Below, in pieces: positions 1-8,391 of a DNA stretch of 38,826 bases. Source of the DNA: an uncultured Verrucomicrobiota bacterium (lineage in GTDB: Bacteria > Verrucomicrobiota > Verrucomicrobiia > Verrucomicrobiales > Verrucomicrobiaceae); NCBI GenBank assembly GCA_903838675.1, contig CAILZI010000189.1, positions 1-38,826 on the forward strand, given 5' to 3'. The notes under the pieces are model-generated. The model ran no database searches. It saw only the letters and a program-made list of their open reading frames with translations, and was not told the origin of the DNA. Position 1 is the first letter of the stretch. The number at the start of each line of letters is the position of its first letter. The translations under genes and the position numbers were made by a program.

Positions 1-216
1 AAGACGTACTGACATAGGATTTGTGTTAACACTAACGGCCGGGTTACCTCCGGGCGAGAACCCTGCACATCTCGAAGAGAGGCAGGCGCGGAGACCAACG
101 GCGAATGGATGACGACTCGCAGGGGGCGTGGAGTATGGAAGCCGGTCTTTAGAATGCAACCGGGAATTTTCAGGGGGAAAGAGGCCGGAAACGCCCGGGG
201 GAAGGGCTGGTTCCGG
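1..216. other. Left edge, no gene recognised
   Basis: Non-coding by my reading. It lies downstream of the minus-strand gene ending at 217, and any gene further left is outside the window. Reading frames here are only antisense shadows of the neighbouring gene. I see no convincing terminator, tRNA or insertion-sequence end. Confidence 0.4.
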
Positions 217-1527
217 CTACTGCTGCGGCAGCTGCAGTTCCACCCGCTCTTTGCCCCGCAGCACGGTGGCGGGGATTTTGGTGCCTGGAAGGTGGTGCAG
301 CAGCAGGTCGCCGATGAGGGCGCTTTCCGTGAGGCGCTGCTTCTGGTCCCCGACCTGGATGAGAATGTCGTCCTTTTTAAAGCCCGCTTTTTTGGCGGCG
401 GCGTGTTCGCCGAACTCGCCCACGTGGAAAACGCGCAGGGCCAGCTGGGACTTGTCCAGACCCAGGCTGGCGCGCTCTTCATCGGGGATGTCGTCCATTT
501 TCATGCCGCCAAAGGCCATCGCCCGCATGGGCCAGGTGCCGACGCGTTTGCCGATGTCCGACTTCAAGCGCCAGCCGGCGGGCAATTCGAGAGTGACGGC
601 GGTGTCTTTGCCATTGCGCCGGATGGTGGCGGGCAGGGAGCCGGAATCGGGAGAGCGATGCAGCACCCAGCTCACATCGGCAATGGAAACGAGAGGCTGG
701 CCGCTGAGGTGGGTGAAAACGTCGCCCGCCTGGATGCCAGCGGCGTTGGCGGCGGAACCGTCTGCCACGGCCTCCACTTTGGCGACGTCATCGGTGGCGA
801 GGGTGATGCCGAGGGTCTCGATGGATGGCTGCGGGTAAATCCATTCGACTGGCAGGGGCTTGTTCTGACTGCGGTAGTAGGCCCGAAAGGCGTCGCCGAC
901 CATGTGGCAGTGGACGCAACTGGCCACGACCTTGCCATTCCAGTCTAGCTTGCTCTGGTACTTGCCCGCGAGTGCCGGAAACTCAACGGGTGTCTTATAA
1001 GGGGTGGGACCGCCCTGCTTGCCGCTGAGTGCGGCTCTGTTAGCCGGATAGCCCTGGTGGATGGCCAGACCTGCTTCGAGGGCTTTTTTGAAGCTGGCGG
1101 TCGTCTTGTTCAGAGGGTCCTTTTGATGCAGCCATGAGCCAAAGCGGCCGTAGATGGTGCCGTCGCCATTGAACAGGATCGCGGAAAACGAGAGATCGTA
1201 GTCAAACTGGAAGAGGGAGAGGTCGAGCGCGTTGGCATTGATGATGCGGACGCAGACAAACTGATCGAGCAGGGGGACGAGCTCCTGCTCTTCCAGCACG
1301 CTGGCATCAATGCCTGCGCAGGACATGCAGGGCAGGCAGCGCAGCACCACGAGCAGCGGTTTGCCAGTGGTCTTGGCGATGCGGAAGCCGCCGTCGATGT
1401 CATTCCAGTTCCAGCGCGGGTCGTTTTCCAGTTTGGCTTTGTCACTGCGCACGGCACCCTCGCGGTCTTTGACGGTGGCGGCCGAGGCAAAGACGGCTAG
1501 GAAAAAGAACAGGAGGACGGGCTTCAT
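217..1527 (-). CDS. Secreted thioredoxin-like / CxxCH / double PDZ protein
   Basis: 436 residues from the ATG at 1527; a longer reading from 1563 would place 12 non-signal residues ahead of a clear signal peptide (MKPVLLFFFLAVFASA), so the internal start is preferred. Residues about 40-160 resemble a thioredoxin-fold domain with the cysteine cluster CLPCMSC at 64-70. A CVHCH motif at 204-208 fits a c-type haem attachment site. Two PDZ domains follow (about 235-320 and 340-430), the first with the ligand-loop pattern of HtrA-like proteases, but there is no protease domain. This combination is typical of secreted proteins in Planctomycetes and Verrucomicrobia. I infer a periplasmic redox or quality-control protein. 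Haem binding and the disulfide reaction are not proven. It is divergent from the zinc-ribbon gene at 1652. Confidence 0.8.
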   Translation of the reverse strand: MKPVLLFFFLAVFASAATVKDREGAVRSDKAKLENDPRWNWNDIDGGFRIAKTTGKPLLVVLRCLPCMSCAGIDASVLEEQELVPLLDQFVCVRIINANALDLSLFQFDYDLSFSAILFNGDGTIYGRFGSWLHQKDPLNKTTASFKKALEAGLAIHQGYPANRAALSGKQGGPTPYKTPVEFPALAGKYQSKLDWNGKVVASCVHCHMVGDAFRAYYRSQNKPLPVEWIYPQPSIETLGITLATDDVAKVEAVADGSAANAAGIQAGDVFTHLSGQPLVSIADVSWVLHRSPDSGSLPATIRRNGKDTAVTLELPAGWRLKSDIGKRVGTWPMRAMAFGGMKMDDIPDEERASLGLDKSQLALRVFHVGEFGEHAAAKKAGFKKDDILIQVGDQKQRLTESALIGDLLLHHLPGTKIPATVLRGKERVELQLPQQ

Positions 1528-1651
1528 GGCGGCATTCTGATGAAGCTGGTGCGTCAGTGGCAAGCCAAGAATTTATTTCGCCCGGTTTTTGGAATGGACA
1601 GGCTTTGGTTTTCTCCGGTTAATCGTGCCAGCTTCCATCCACGCACTTTTT

Positions 1652-2722
1652 ATGTCAGAAGTCACCGCCATTTCAAAGTTTGCCTGCCCGGCCTGTGGTG
1701 CCGAGGCCGTCTGGACCCCCTCCAAAAAGGCGCTGGTCTGCCCCTACTGCGGCACGGTGTCTCCTGCGGAACTCAAATCTGACGGCAAACTGGTGGAGGA
1801 GAATGATCTCGTGGCCATGCTGCGGGCCATCCCCGAAGACCAGCGTGGCTGGGCGGCGGTGCGCAAGACGGTGAAGTGCCAGAGCTGCCAGGCCATCTCG
1901 GTCTTTGATGAAAAGCGGGTGGCGCAGAACTGTGACTTCTGCGGCTCGCCGGCCATCATTGCCATGGATGATGTCGGCGCTCCGATCCGGCCCGGCAGCC
2001 AGCTGCCGTTCAAGATCCCCGAGACCCAGGTGCGGGAGGACATCCGCCGCTGGTATGCCAGCCACTTTTGGGCACCGAATGAACTCGGGCAGAAAGCCAT
2101 GACCGATACGCTGCATGGCATGTATTTGCCGTTCTGGACATTTGACGCGCATGCGGAATGCCCCTGGGAGGCGGAGGCAGGGTATTATTATTATGAGACC
2201 GACAGCAAAGGGAACCGCACCCGCTACACGCGCTGGGAGTATGCCTCTGGTCATGTCAGCAGCGACTTCGATGACGTGCTGGTGCCAGCCTCCAAAGGCG
2301 TGCGTCCTGCGTTGCTGGAAAAGCTGCAGCCCTTTCCCACCACCACTGATCTGCTCCCCTACGATCCGGGTTATCTCTCCGGCTGGGTGGTGGAGCAGTA
2401 CCAGATCGACCTTGTGCAGGCGGCGGATGATTCACGCGGACGGATGGATGCCATCCTGCGCAGCCAGTGCACTGCGCAGATCCCTGGAGACACCAGCCGC
2501 AATCTGCAAATTTCTCCCGAATACAGCGCACAAACCTTCAAGCATGTGCTGCTGCCCGTCTGGCTGCTGACTTACACCTATGGGACGAAGACCTATCAGG
2601 TCACCGTGAATGGAGCCACGGGCAAGATCGGTGGCGAGTACCCGCTGAGCTGGGTGAAGATCACCATCGCCATCGTGATCGCCCTGATCATCCTTGGCAT
2701 CTTCATGGCTTCGCAGAACTGA
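1652..2722 (+). CDS. Zinc-ribbon protein with C-terminal membrane anchor
   Basis: 356 residues from the ATG at 1652, preferred over an in-frame start at 1589 because the protein then begins just before the first zinc ribbon. Two ribbons are visible: CPACG with CPYCG (Cys 12, 15, 30, 33) and CQSC with CDFCG (Cys 76, 79, 94, 97). A long middle region rich in aromatics follows, and a single hydrophobic helix ends the protein (about 334-352, rich in I, V and L). Such proteins are often annotated as TFIIB-type zinc-ribbon or, wrongly, as PriA-like; no helicase motif is present. The function is unknown. The topology would leave the ribbons in the cytoplasm. The next gene starts 7 bp downstream, so the two may be co-transcribed. 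Confidence 0.72.
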   Translation: MSEVTAISKFACPACGAEAVWTPSKKALVCPYCGTVSPAELKSDGKLVEENDLVAMLRAIPEDQRGWAAVRKTVKCQSCQAISVFDEKRVAQNCDFCGSPAIIAMDDVGAPIRPGSQLPFKIPETQVREDIRRWYASHFWAPNELGQKAMTDTLHGMYLPFWTFDAHAECPWEAEAGYYYYETDSKGNRTRYTRWEYASGHVSSDFDDVLVPASKGVRPALLEKLQPFPTTTDLLPYDPGYLSGWVVEQYQIDLVQAADDSRGRMDAILRSQCTAQIPGDTSRNLQISPEYSAQTFKHVLLPVWLLTYTYGTKTYQVTVNGATGKIGGEYPLSWVKITIAIVIALIILGIFMASQN

Positions 2723-2728
2723 GCCCGC

Positions 2729-3853
2729 GTGACTTTTCGCTTTCGAGAACTGCCCATCGCCATCGCGCTGCTCGCGATTTGTGCGTTCTTTGCCATCAAA
2801 GAGCCTGCATTTCTTGGCGCGCGCAATCTGTCCATGCTCGTCACGGAGCTGTCGATCACCGCCACGCTGGCGATGGGGATGCTGCTCATCCTGCTGCCGG
2901 GTCACATCGATCTGTCCGCGGGCAGCGGCGTCGGATTGCTTGGCGGCATTGCAAGTGTGCTGGTGTTTCATTATCACCTGCCAGCGCCTGCGGCACTGGG
3001 GCTGGGATTTCTCTGCGGCGTTTTGATCTGGATGGCGATGGGGGCTTTCATTGTGTGCGAGCGCATGCCTGCCTTCATTGTCACGCTCGGCGCATTGCTG
3101 ATTTTTAAAGGGCTCTTCTGGCTCGTCATCGACAATGCCACCGTGCCCGTGGCGCCCGGCGGGCAGAGCAATCTGTACTCGCTGCTCACCACCTATTATC
3201 TGCCGGTGGGTTTTGGATGGCTGCTTGCGGCCGGGCTCGTGGTGGCGCTCGTCTTTACCACGCTCAGCGCACGCAAGCGCCGCCTGGAGCATGGCTTTTC
3301 GCTGGAGGACAAGGAGATGGCGTTCCTGCGACTGTTCATCACTGCGCAGGCCATTGGGCTGTTTGTGGTCGTCACCGGTCAGTTTCGCGGCATTCCGCTG
3401 CCTTCTCTCATTCTCGGCGGGGTGACGCTGGTCGTGTACACCATCACTCAGCATACAGCGCTGGGGCGGCACCTGTATGCCATCGGTGGCAGTGCTGAAG
3501 CGGCCTTGATTTCTGGTGTGCCGATGAAGCGCACCGTGATCGCCGCCTACAGCGGCATGGGGGCCATCGTGGCCATCACGGGCTTCATGCAGACCGCCTA
3601 TGCCGGTTCATCCACCACCACCGTGGGAGATTTGATGGAACTGGATGCCGTCGCCGCCTGCGTGATCGGCGGCGTTAGTTTGCGCGGCGGGCGTGGGAAT
3701 GTGCTGGGCGTGCTGCTCGGTGCTCTCATCATCGCCTGCCTGCTCAATGGCATGACGCTGATGTCCGTGCCGCCGGAGCGGAAGTTCATTGCGCGTGGAG
3801 TTGTGCTGATTCTCGCGGTGTGGATGGACATGCGGCTGAGCCGCCGGGCGTGA
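2729..3853 (+). CDS. ABC transporter permease, ribose/xylose (XylH/RbsC) type
   Basis: 374 residues from a GTG start at 2729, 7 bp after the stop of the zinc-ribbon gene. The protein is almost entirely hydrophobic helices, with the family signature HIDLSAGSGVGLLGG near residue 60 and the conserved late segment GGVSLRGGRGNVLGVLLGA. These belong to the BPD_transp_2 permeases that import monosaccharides. A charged insert around residues 180-200 (ARKRRLEHGFSLEDKE) is the kind of cytoplasmic loop seen in XylH-like members. No ATPase or substrate-binding protein lies beside it, so its partners must be elsewhere or it has another role. The substrate cannot be assigned. It converges on the kinase gene, which ends 5 bp after its stop. 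Confidence 0.85.
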   Translation: MTFRFRELPIAIALLAICAFFAIKEPAFLGARNLSMLVTELSITATLAMGMLLILLPGHIDLSAGSGVGLLGGIASVLVFHYHLPAPAALGLGFLCGVLIWMAMGAFIVCERMPAFIVTLGALLIFKGLFWLVIDNATVPVAPGGQSNLYSLLTTYYLPVGFGWLLAAGLVVALVFTTLSARKRRLEHGFSLEDKEMAFLRLFITAQAIGLFVVVTGQFRGIPLPSLILGGVTLVVYTITQHTALGRHLYAIGGSAEAALISGVPMKRTVIAAYSGMGAIVAITGFMQTAYAGSSTTTVGDLMELDAVAACVIGGVSLRGGRGNVLGVLLGALIIACLLNGMTLMSVPPERKFIARGVVLILAVWMDMRLSRRA

Positions 3854-3858
3854 GGCAC

Positions 3859-6800
3859 TTACTTGCTTATATTGAAGCCTGGCCGGGCGGCTTTTAACTT
3901 GGCGATGCCTGCTTCCGTGACCTTCGTGCGACGAAGCTGCACTTTCATCAGGCTCTTGATATGTGTGAGCGTGTCCAGCGCTTCATCCGTGATCGAACAA
4001 CCATCCAAGTAGAGTTCACGCAGGGAGTCGAACTTCTTGAGCACATCGAAGTGACTGCCGACGATTTTGGTGCTGTTCAGATTCAGGGTCTCCAACCGGG
4101 GCAGTTTGGCGAGGGGTTCCATCACCGAATCGTCGAGTTCGTTGCTGTGAAGTTCCAGATACTTCAGCGACTTGAGCGGCAGCAACGAGGGAATGCATGA
4201 GATGGTGATGGCGGTGGGGCCAGAGATTCTCAGAGTTTCTAGCTCAGGCAAAGCTGCGGCCAGAGAGCGAATGTCATCGTCGGAAACATCGGGATTGCTG
4301 CCGTTCGTAATGCTGCGCAACTGCTTGCAGTTCTTTAGCGCGGCGATGCCGGGGCCGAGGATGGAGTTCGACTCGAAAGTGGCGAGATGCTTGAGCTTCG
4401 CGATCTTTTCGAGCGATGCCTCTGGCAGGGTTTTGGTGTAAAGGGTGTCAAGTTCCTCAAGGCTGGCGATGATGTCCACAGCGGCTGCATCCAGGTCACG
4501 GGTGGTCAGGACACGCAACTTTGGCATCTGGCGCAGAGGTGTGAGGTCGAGAGATGTCTTGTCCGCCAGCAGGCTGTTTTCGAGAAACAGCCGCCCGACA
4601 TCTTGCGCGGAGGCCAGCGGGGAAAGGTCTTTGCCCGGTACCTTTTCGCAGTTGACCGTCATATTGACAATGATGAAGTGGCTGCGCGGCAGTCCGCTGG
4701 CGGTCGCATTTTTTTGAATGACCGGGGGCGTGCCTGCAGCCACCTCCACGTTGCCGCCGGTGGCGATGGCCCACTCCGCCAGTTCACGCTCGCTCATCTT
4801 CGGCGAACGTACGGCAGGCTTGGACGCAGCGCTGGAGGCGGGGGCTGCTGGTGCAGTTTTCTCAGTGGCTGGCGGGGCCACATCTGCGCCGGGTTTTTGC
4901 AAGGCAATGTCGTCGCGGAACACCTGCACTTTGCGTGCGTCTGCAATCTTGTCCGCCTGGGTCAGTTCGGCGATGTAGGCATCCAGCGCATTCAGATACA
5001 GGTCATAGAGGGGTGTAGCTCTGGCATCGCGCTCGGCGGCGAGTTTGGCGTAGGCGGTGCGGTAGGTGCTGCGCAGGGTCTTGAGGGCTTCGACTGTATC
5101 AGTGTCATCTTCATCGGGGACACCCTGGCCCTTTTCGATGGCAGCCTTCTCATCATCCAGCGCGGTGACTTCGGCGAGACTGCCCTTGGCCTTTGCGGCG
5201 GTGCGGGCGCGGGAGACGCCGTTGGCGACGTAGCTGGTGTTTAGTGCGGTCACTGCTGTGTTGAAGGGCTGCAAGGCATCTGCTTCATGGCGTGCCTTGA
5301 ACCCGGCAGCGAGCTGGGCGAGGCGGGGATCGGCTGAGGCTGCGGGTGCAGGCTCTGGAGCTGCGGTGGGCATCGCGGGGGCTGGAGCGGGTGTGGATGG
5401 CGCAGATGGAGGAGCGCTGGCTGCGGGCGATGGAGATGGAGAAGTGCCCGTTGGCTTGCCGTTCTTAGTCTCGGCGACGAGAGGCGCTGCGGTGTCGGGT
5501 GAGGACTTCGCAGATGCCAGTGCGGGAGTGGAACCGGCGGGATCGAGGTTGGCATACTCGAAACTCTCAATGATTACGTCATGGCCACTGAAAGCAGGCT
5601 GGCCAGTGGTTAGCTGTGTGTCCGGCACCTCGATGATTTTCTGGCCATCAACGGTGGCTGTGAGGCGGTCGCCGACAACGCGAAATTCCATCATGTGCGC
5701 GGCCTCGGGTTTGAAACCGGCAGGGAGCGCCCGGGCTCGGTTTCCGATCGTTCCCCGTGGACCTTCCAAGTTTAGTTCCCAGCTTCCTTCCTTGGAGGCT
5801 TTGACGCCCGCAGAATAACCCTTGCCGGAGGCCTTTGTGGCTAATCGCGCATACACCCGGAGTTCGGCCTTGGGATTGGTTCCGTGCCAGCGTATGCGCA
5901 CCACCTGATCATGAAATTCAGGTGCTGAATTCGGGAGCGGCTTCAAGGTGGCAGAACTCGTTCCAATGCGTGCAGCGCCGTTGCTCTCGCGGACAAAAGC
6001 TTTGTGCGTTTGCGTGCCGCCAAACCATTGGGCAAGGCCATTCACCCACTTTTCAGTGCCTGCCGCCGCAGTAGCGGGAGGTGGCGCGGGTTTGGTTTCG
6101 GCAGGCTTGGGTTTAGCTGCGGCGGGCGGTGGTGTGGCAGTTTTTTTGGGCTCCGGCTTCTTCTCGGCTACGGCCTTGGGAGTTGGGGCGGGCTTTTTCC
6201 CACTGCCCGCGAACATGAAGGCACCGACCGAGACGACCACAGCGGCGACGAGGCCGAAGATCATTCCTGATTTGGATTTCTTGGGGGGGGCGGCGGGAGC
6301 GCGGACACTTTTGTCCGCTGCCGGAGCGGAGCGAGCAGGCTGCGCAGCCCCGAAGGGAACGCCCGAGCTCCCTTCCTTACCCTGCGGTGCGCTGGGGCTT
6401 TTGCCCATGGGCTTCTGTGGCTGCGCGGCCTGCTGGGCAGGGCGGGGCTGGCCGCCCGTTTTCGTTGCAGGTGTGGTGAGGATCACGTCCAGATCACGCC
6501 GCAGATCGAGGGCGGTCTGGTAGCGGTTCGACCTGTCCATCTCCATGGCCTTGAGGATGATTTTGTCAAAACGCGCATCGGTTTGCAGCGTGATGCTCGG
6601 CATGCGGAAGGCGCCACGCGGGATTGTTCCGGTGAGCATGTTGTAAAGCATCACGCCCACGGCGTAGAGATCGGCGCGGCCATCCAGCGCCACTCCGGGC
6701 GTCAGGGCCTCCGGCGACACAAAATCCGGCGTGCCCATGGTCATGTTTGTTTGCGTCAGGCCCATCGCCTTGGGGTCGGTGGCCTTGGCCAGACCGAAGT

Positions 6801-7350
6801 CGGCCACCTTCACCTGGCCCTCCATGTTGATGAGGATATTCGCCGGTTTGATGTCGCGATGCACGACGCCGTGCGTGTGCGCGTAGCCGAGTGCATCGCA
6901 GACATGTGCGGTGATGCTCAGCGCGTAACCCTCCGGCAGCTTGCCCTGGCTTTGGATCATCTTGGCCACGTCGGTGCCGTCGATGAACTCCATGACGATG
7001 AAGAACTGGCCTTCGCTCGTCTCGCCAAAATCGTACACGTGCACGATGGCGGGATGGTTCATCTTGGCCATCGTGCGCGCTTCGTTTCTGAAGCGTTCAA
7101 TGAACTGCATGTCACCCGCCCCAGCCTCAGGCGGCAGGATTTTGATGGCGACGATGCGGTCCAGGGACTTCTGCCGCCCTTTGTAAACTGCACCCATGCC
7201 ACCCTGGCCGACGATGCTCAGAACTTGATAGGCCGGGAGGAGTTCCTGCAAGTGCTCCGGCGTGGGAGGCTGCCAGCGCAAATGATCCCCCCCCGTGGTG
7301 CGCTGGTAATTCAGCGGCGTCGGTTGCGGAACAGAAGGATCATCGGGCAT
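3859..7350 (-). CDS. Transmembrane Ser/Thr kinase with LamG-like and leucine-rich repeat domains
   Basis: 1163 residues from the ATG at 7350; an upstream in-frame start at 7449 adds an unlikely 33-residue tail. The Hanks-type kinase domain occupies about 40-290: glycine loop GQGGMG at 48-53, catalytic lysine in VAIK at 70, HRDIKPAN at 164-171, DFG at 184-186, and SPE in place of APE near 212. A Pro/Ala/Lys linker leads to one membrane helix at about 362-381, then a second low-complexity linker and a LamG/DUF1080-like beta domain (about 440-605). A helical domain of a type common in this phylum follows (about 690-830), and a leucine-rich repeat array ends the protein (about 934-1163). The kinase should be cytoplasmic and the rest extracytoplasmic, as in a receptor kinase. 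Substrates and ligands are unknown. A dispersed hairpin repeat lies in the first linker. Confidence 0.88.
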   Translation of the reverse strand: MPDDPSVPQPTPLNYQRTTGGDHLRWQPPTPEHLQELLPAYQVLSIVGQGGMGAVYKGRQKSLDRIVAIKILPPEAGAGDMQFIERFRNEARTMAKMNHPAIVHVYDFGETSEGQFFIVMEFIDGTDVAKMIQSQGKLPEGYALSITAHVCDALGYAHTHGVVHRDIKPANILINMEGQVKVADFGLAKATDPKAMGLTQTNMTMGTPDFVSPEALTPGVALDGRADLYAVGVMLYNMLTGTIPRGAFRMPSITLQTDARFDKIILKAMEMDRSNRYQTALDLRRDLDVILTTPATKTGGQPRPAQQAAQPQKPMGKSPSAPQGKEGSSGVPFGAAQPARSAPAADKSVRAPAAPPKKSKSGMIFGLVAAVVVSVGAFMFAGSGKKPAPTPKAVAEKKPEPKKTATPPPAAAKPKPAETKPAPPPATAAAGTEKWVNGLAQWFGGTQTHKAFVRESNGAARIGTSSATLKPLPNSAPEFHDQVVRIRWHGTNPKAELRVYARLATKASGKGYSAGVKASKEGSWELNLEGPRGTIGNRARALPAGFKPEAAHMMEFRVVGDRLTATVDGQKIIEVPDTQLTTGQPAFSGHDVIIESFEYANLDPAGSTPALASAKSSPDTAAPLVAETKNGKPTGTSPSPSPAASAPPSAPSTPAPAPAMPTAAPEPAPAASADPRLAQLAAGFKARHEADALQPFNTAVTALNTSYVANGVSRARTAAKAKGSLAEVTALDDEKAAIEKGQGVPDEDDTDTVEALKTLRSTYRTAYAKLAAERDARATPLYDLYLNALDAYIAELTQADKIADARKVQVFRDDIALQKPGADVAPPATEKTAPAAPASSAASKPAVRSPKMSERELAEWAIATGGNVEVAAGTPPVIQKNATASGLPRSHFIIVNMTVNCEKVPGKDLSPLASAQDVGRLFLENSLLADKTSLDLTPLRQMPKLRVLTTRDLDAAAVDIIASLEELDTLYTKTLPEASLEKIAKLKHLATFESNSILGPGIAALKNCKQLRSITNGSNPDVSDDDIRSLAAALPELETLRISGPTAITISCIPSLLPLKSLKYLELHSNELDDSVMEPLAKLPRLETLNLNSTKIVGSHFDVLKKFDSLRELYLDGCSITDEALDTLTHIKSLMKVQLRRTKVTEAGIAKLKAARPGFNISK
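6296..6375 (-). repeat. GGAG-head hairpin repeat inside the kinase gene
   Basis: About 80 bp. The left end (6296-6319) matches 31911-31934 in 23 of 24 bases, including a hairpin of GCGGACA and TGTCCGC around a 4-base loop. The right end GCTCCCTTC (6367-6375) matches 31991-31999. Between them is the perfect 12-bp palindrome GGCTGCGCAGCC at 6338-6349. It encodes about residues 326-352 of the kinase, in the flexible linker ahead of the membrane helix, and leaves the frame open. The interior differs from the other copy, so this is either an old insertion or a coding sequence that came to resemble one. Confidence 0.6.
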
Positions 7351-7493
7351 AGTGCAAGAAGGAAAGTGCGCCACAGCTAGCGCAATTTCTGAGCCCACCG
7401 CGAGAATTTTTATGAGAAAGCCGATCCGGGACGGCGACGCCCCGGCCAATCTCCGCGTTCGACATTCTTTCGTCCTTCGCCATTCTCTCGCGT

Positions 7494-8375
7494 ATGTCAG
7501 CCGCCACCAGCCTCCTCAAACAGCACCTGCAACAGCGTCAGATGCTGGGGAAGACGCACGTCGCGCTGCGTCCCGGGACGATGGAGAAGCTGAGTGGGCT
7601 GGGCCGCCCGCCTGCGGCGCGTACCGTTCCCGAGCCAGAGCCGCAGAGGTCGATTGCTGCGGTGCCTGCGGCTGCGCTGCGTGTCCTTCGCGACACTCCA
7701 CCGCCGGAAACGAAGAAGGCGGAATTGCTCGAAGTGGCGGGTGCGACGATCGAAGAAAAGCTCGCCGCATTGCACACGATGGCGGAGACGTGGGAGCCTG
7801 CACGTGCGATGATGAGCCTGCGCAAGACGATGGTTTTCGCCCTGGGCAATCCGCAGGCATCGCTGATGTTTGTCGGCGAAGCTCCGGGGGCTGAGGAGGA
7901 AAAACTTCGGGAGCCTTTCGTGGGTCCGGCAGGGCAGAAGCTCACCGCCATCATCAAGGCGATGGGGCTCGACCGCCCGAAGGTGTACATCAGCAACATC
8001 TGCAAATTTCGCCCCGCGATGGAGAATCAGGGCAGCGGAAACCGCAAGCCCACCGCCGAGGAGATGCGCGCCTGCCTGCCCTTTGTGCTCACGGAGATTG
8101 ATCTCATCAGGCCGAAGGTCATCGTGGCGCTCGGTGCCACGGCTGCGGAAGGGCTTGGCATTCCCGGCACTGTTGGAGGACTGCGCGGGAAGTTTCACAG
8201 CACCAGCGGCATTCCAACCATGGTCACCTACCATCCGTCCTACCTGCTGCGGGAAGAGCAAACAGGCGATGGCATTCGTGCCAAGCGCGCCGTGTGGGAG
8301 GACATGCTCAAGGTCATGGAGAAGCTCGGTCTGCCCATCAGCGAGAAGCAGCGGGGCTACTTTCAGGCCAAATAA
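7494..8375 (+). CDS. Uracil-DNA glycosylase superfamily protein (family 4-like)
   Basis: 293 residues. The family 4/5 uracil-DNA glycosylase core is clear: GEAPGAEE from 128, PFVGPAG at 141-147, the segment RPKVIVALGATAAEGL near 206, and HPSYLL at 247-252, which matches the second active-site motif. The family removes uracil from deaminated DNA. Family 4 enzymes normally carry a 4Fe-4S cluster on four cysteines, including an N-terminal CxxC just ahead of the core. Here only two cysteines exist in the whole protein (170 and 194), and the segment before GNPQASLMFVGEAPG has none. The 100-residue N-terminal extension is low in complexity. It is divergent from the kinase gene. The fold assignment is strong; activity is less certain. 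Confidence 0.82.
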   Translation: MSAATSLLKQHLQQRQMLGKTHVALRPGTMEKLSGLGRPPAARTVPEPEPQRSIAAVPAAALRVLRDTPPPETKKAELLEVAGATIEEKLAALHTMAETWEPARAMMSLRKTMVFALGNPQASLMFVGEAPGAEEEKLREPFVGPAGQKLTAIIKAMGLDRPKVYISNICKFRPAMENQGSGNRKPTAEEMRACLPFVLTEIDLIRPKVIVALGATAAEGLGIPGTVGGLRGKFHSTSGIPTMVTYHPSYLLREEQTGDGIRAKRAVWEDMLKVMEKLGLPISEKQRGYFQAK

Positions 8376-8391
8376 CCAACGACTCAGCTGC

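Noticed and set aside
109..948. Long plus-strand frame opposite the Trx-PDZ gene
   Set aside because: Its text is Gly/Ala/His-rich shadow coding; the minus-strand frame has signal peptide, PDZ and cysteine motifs.
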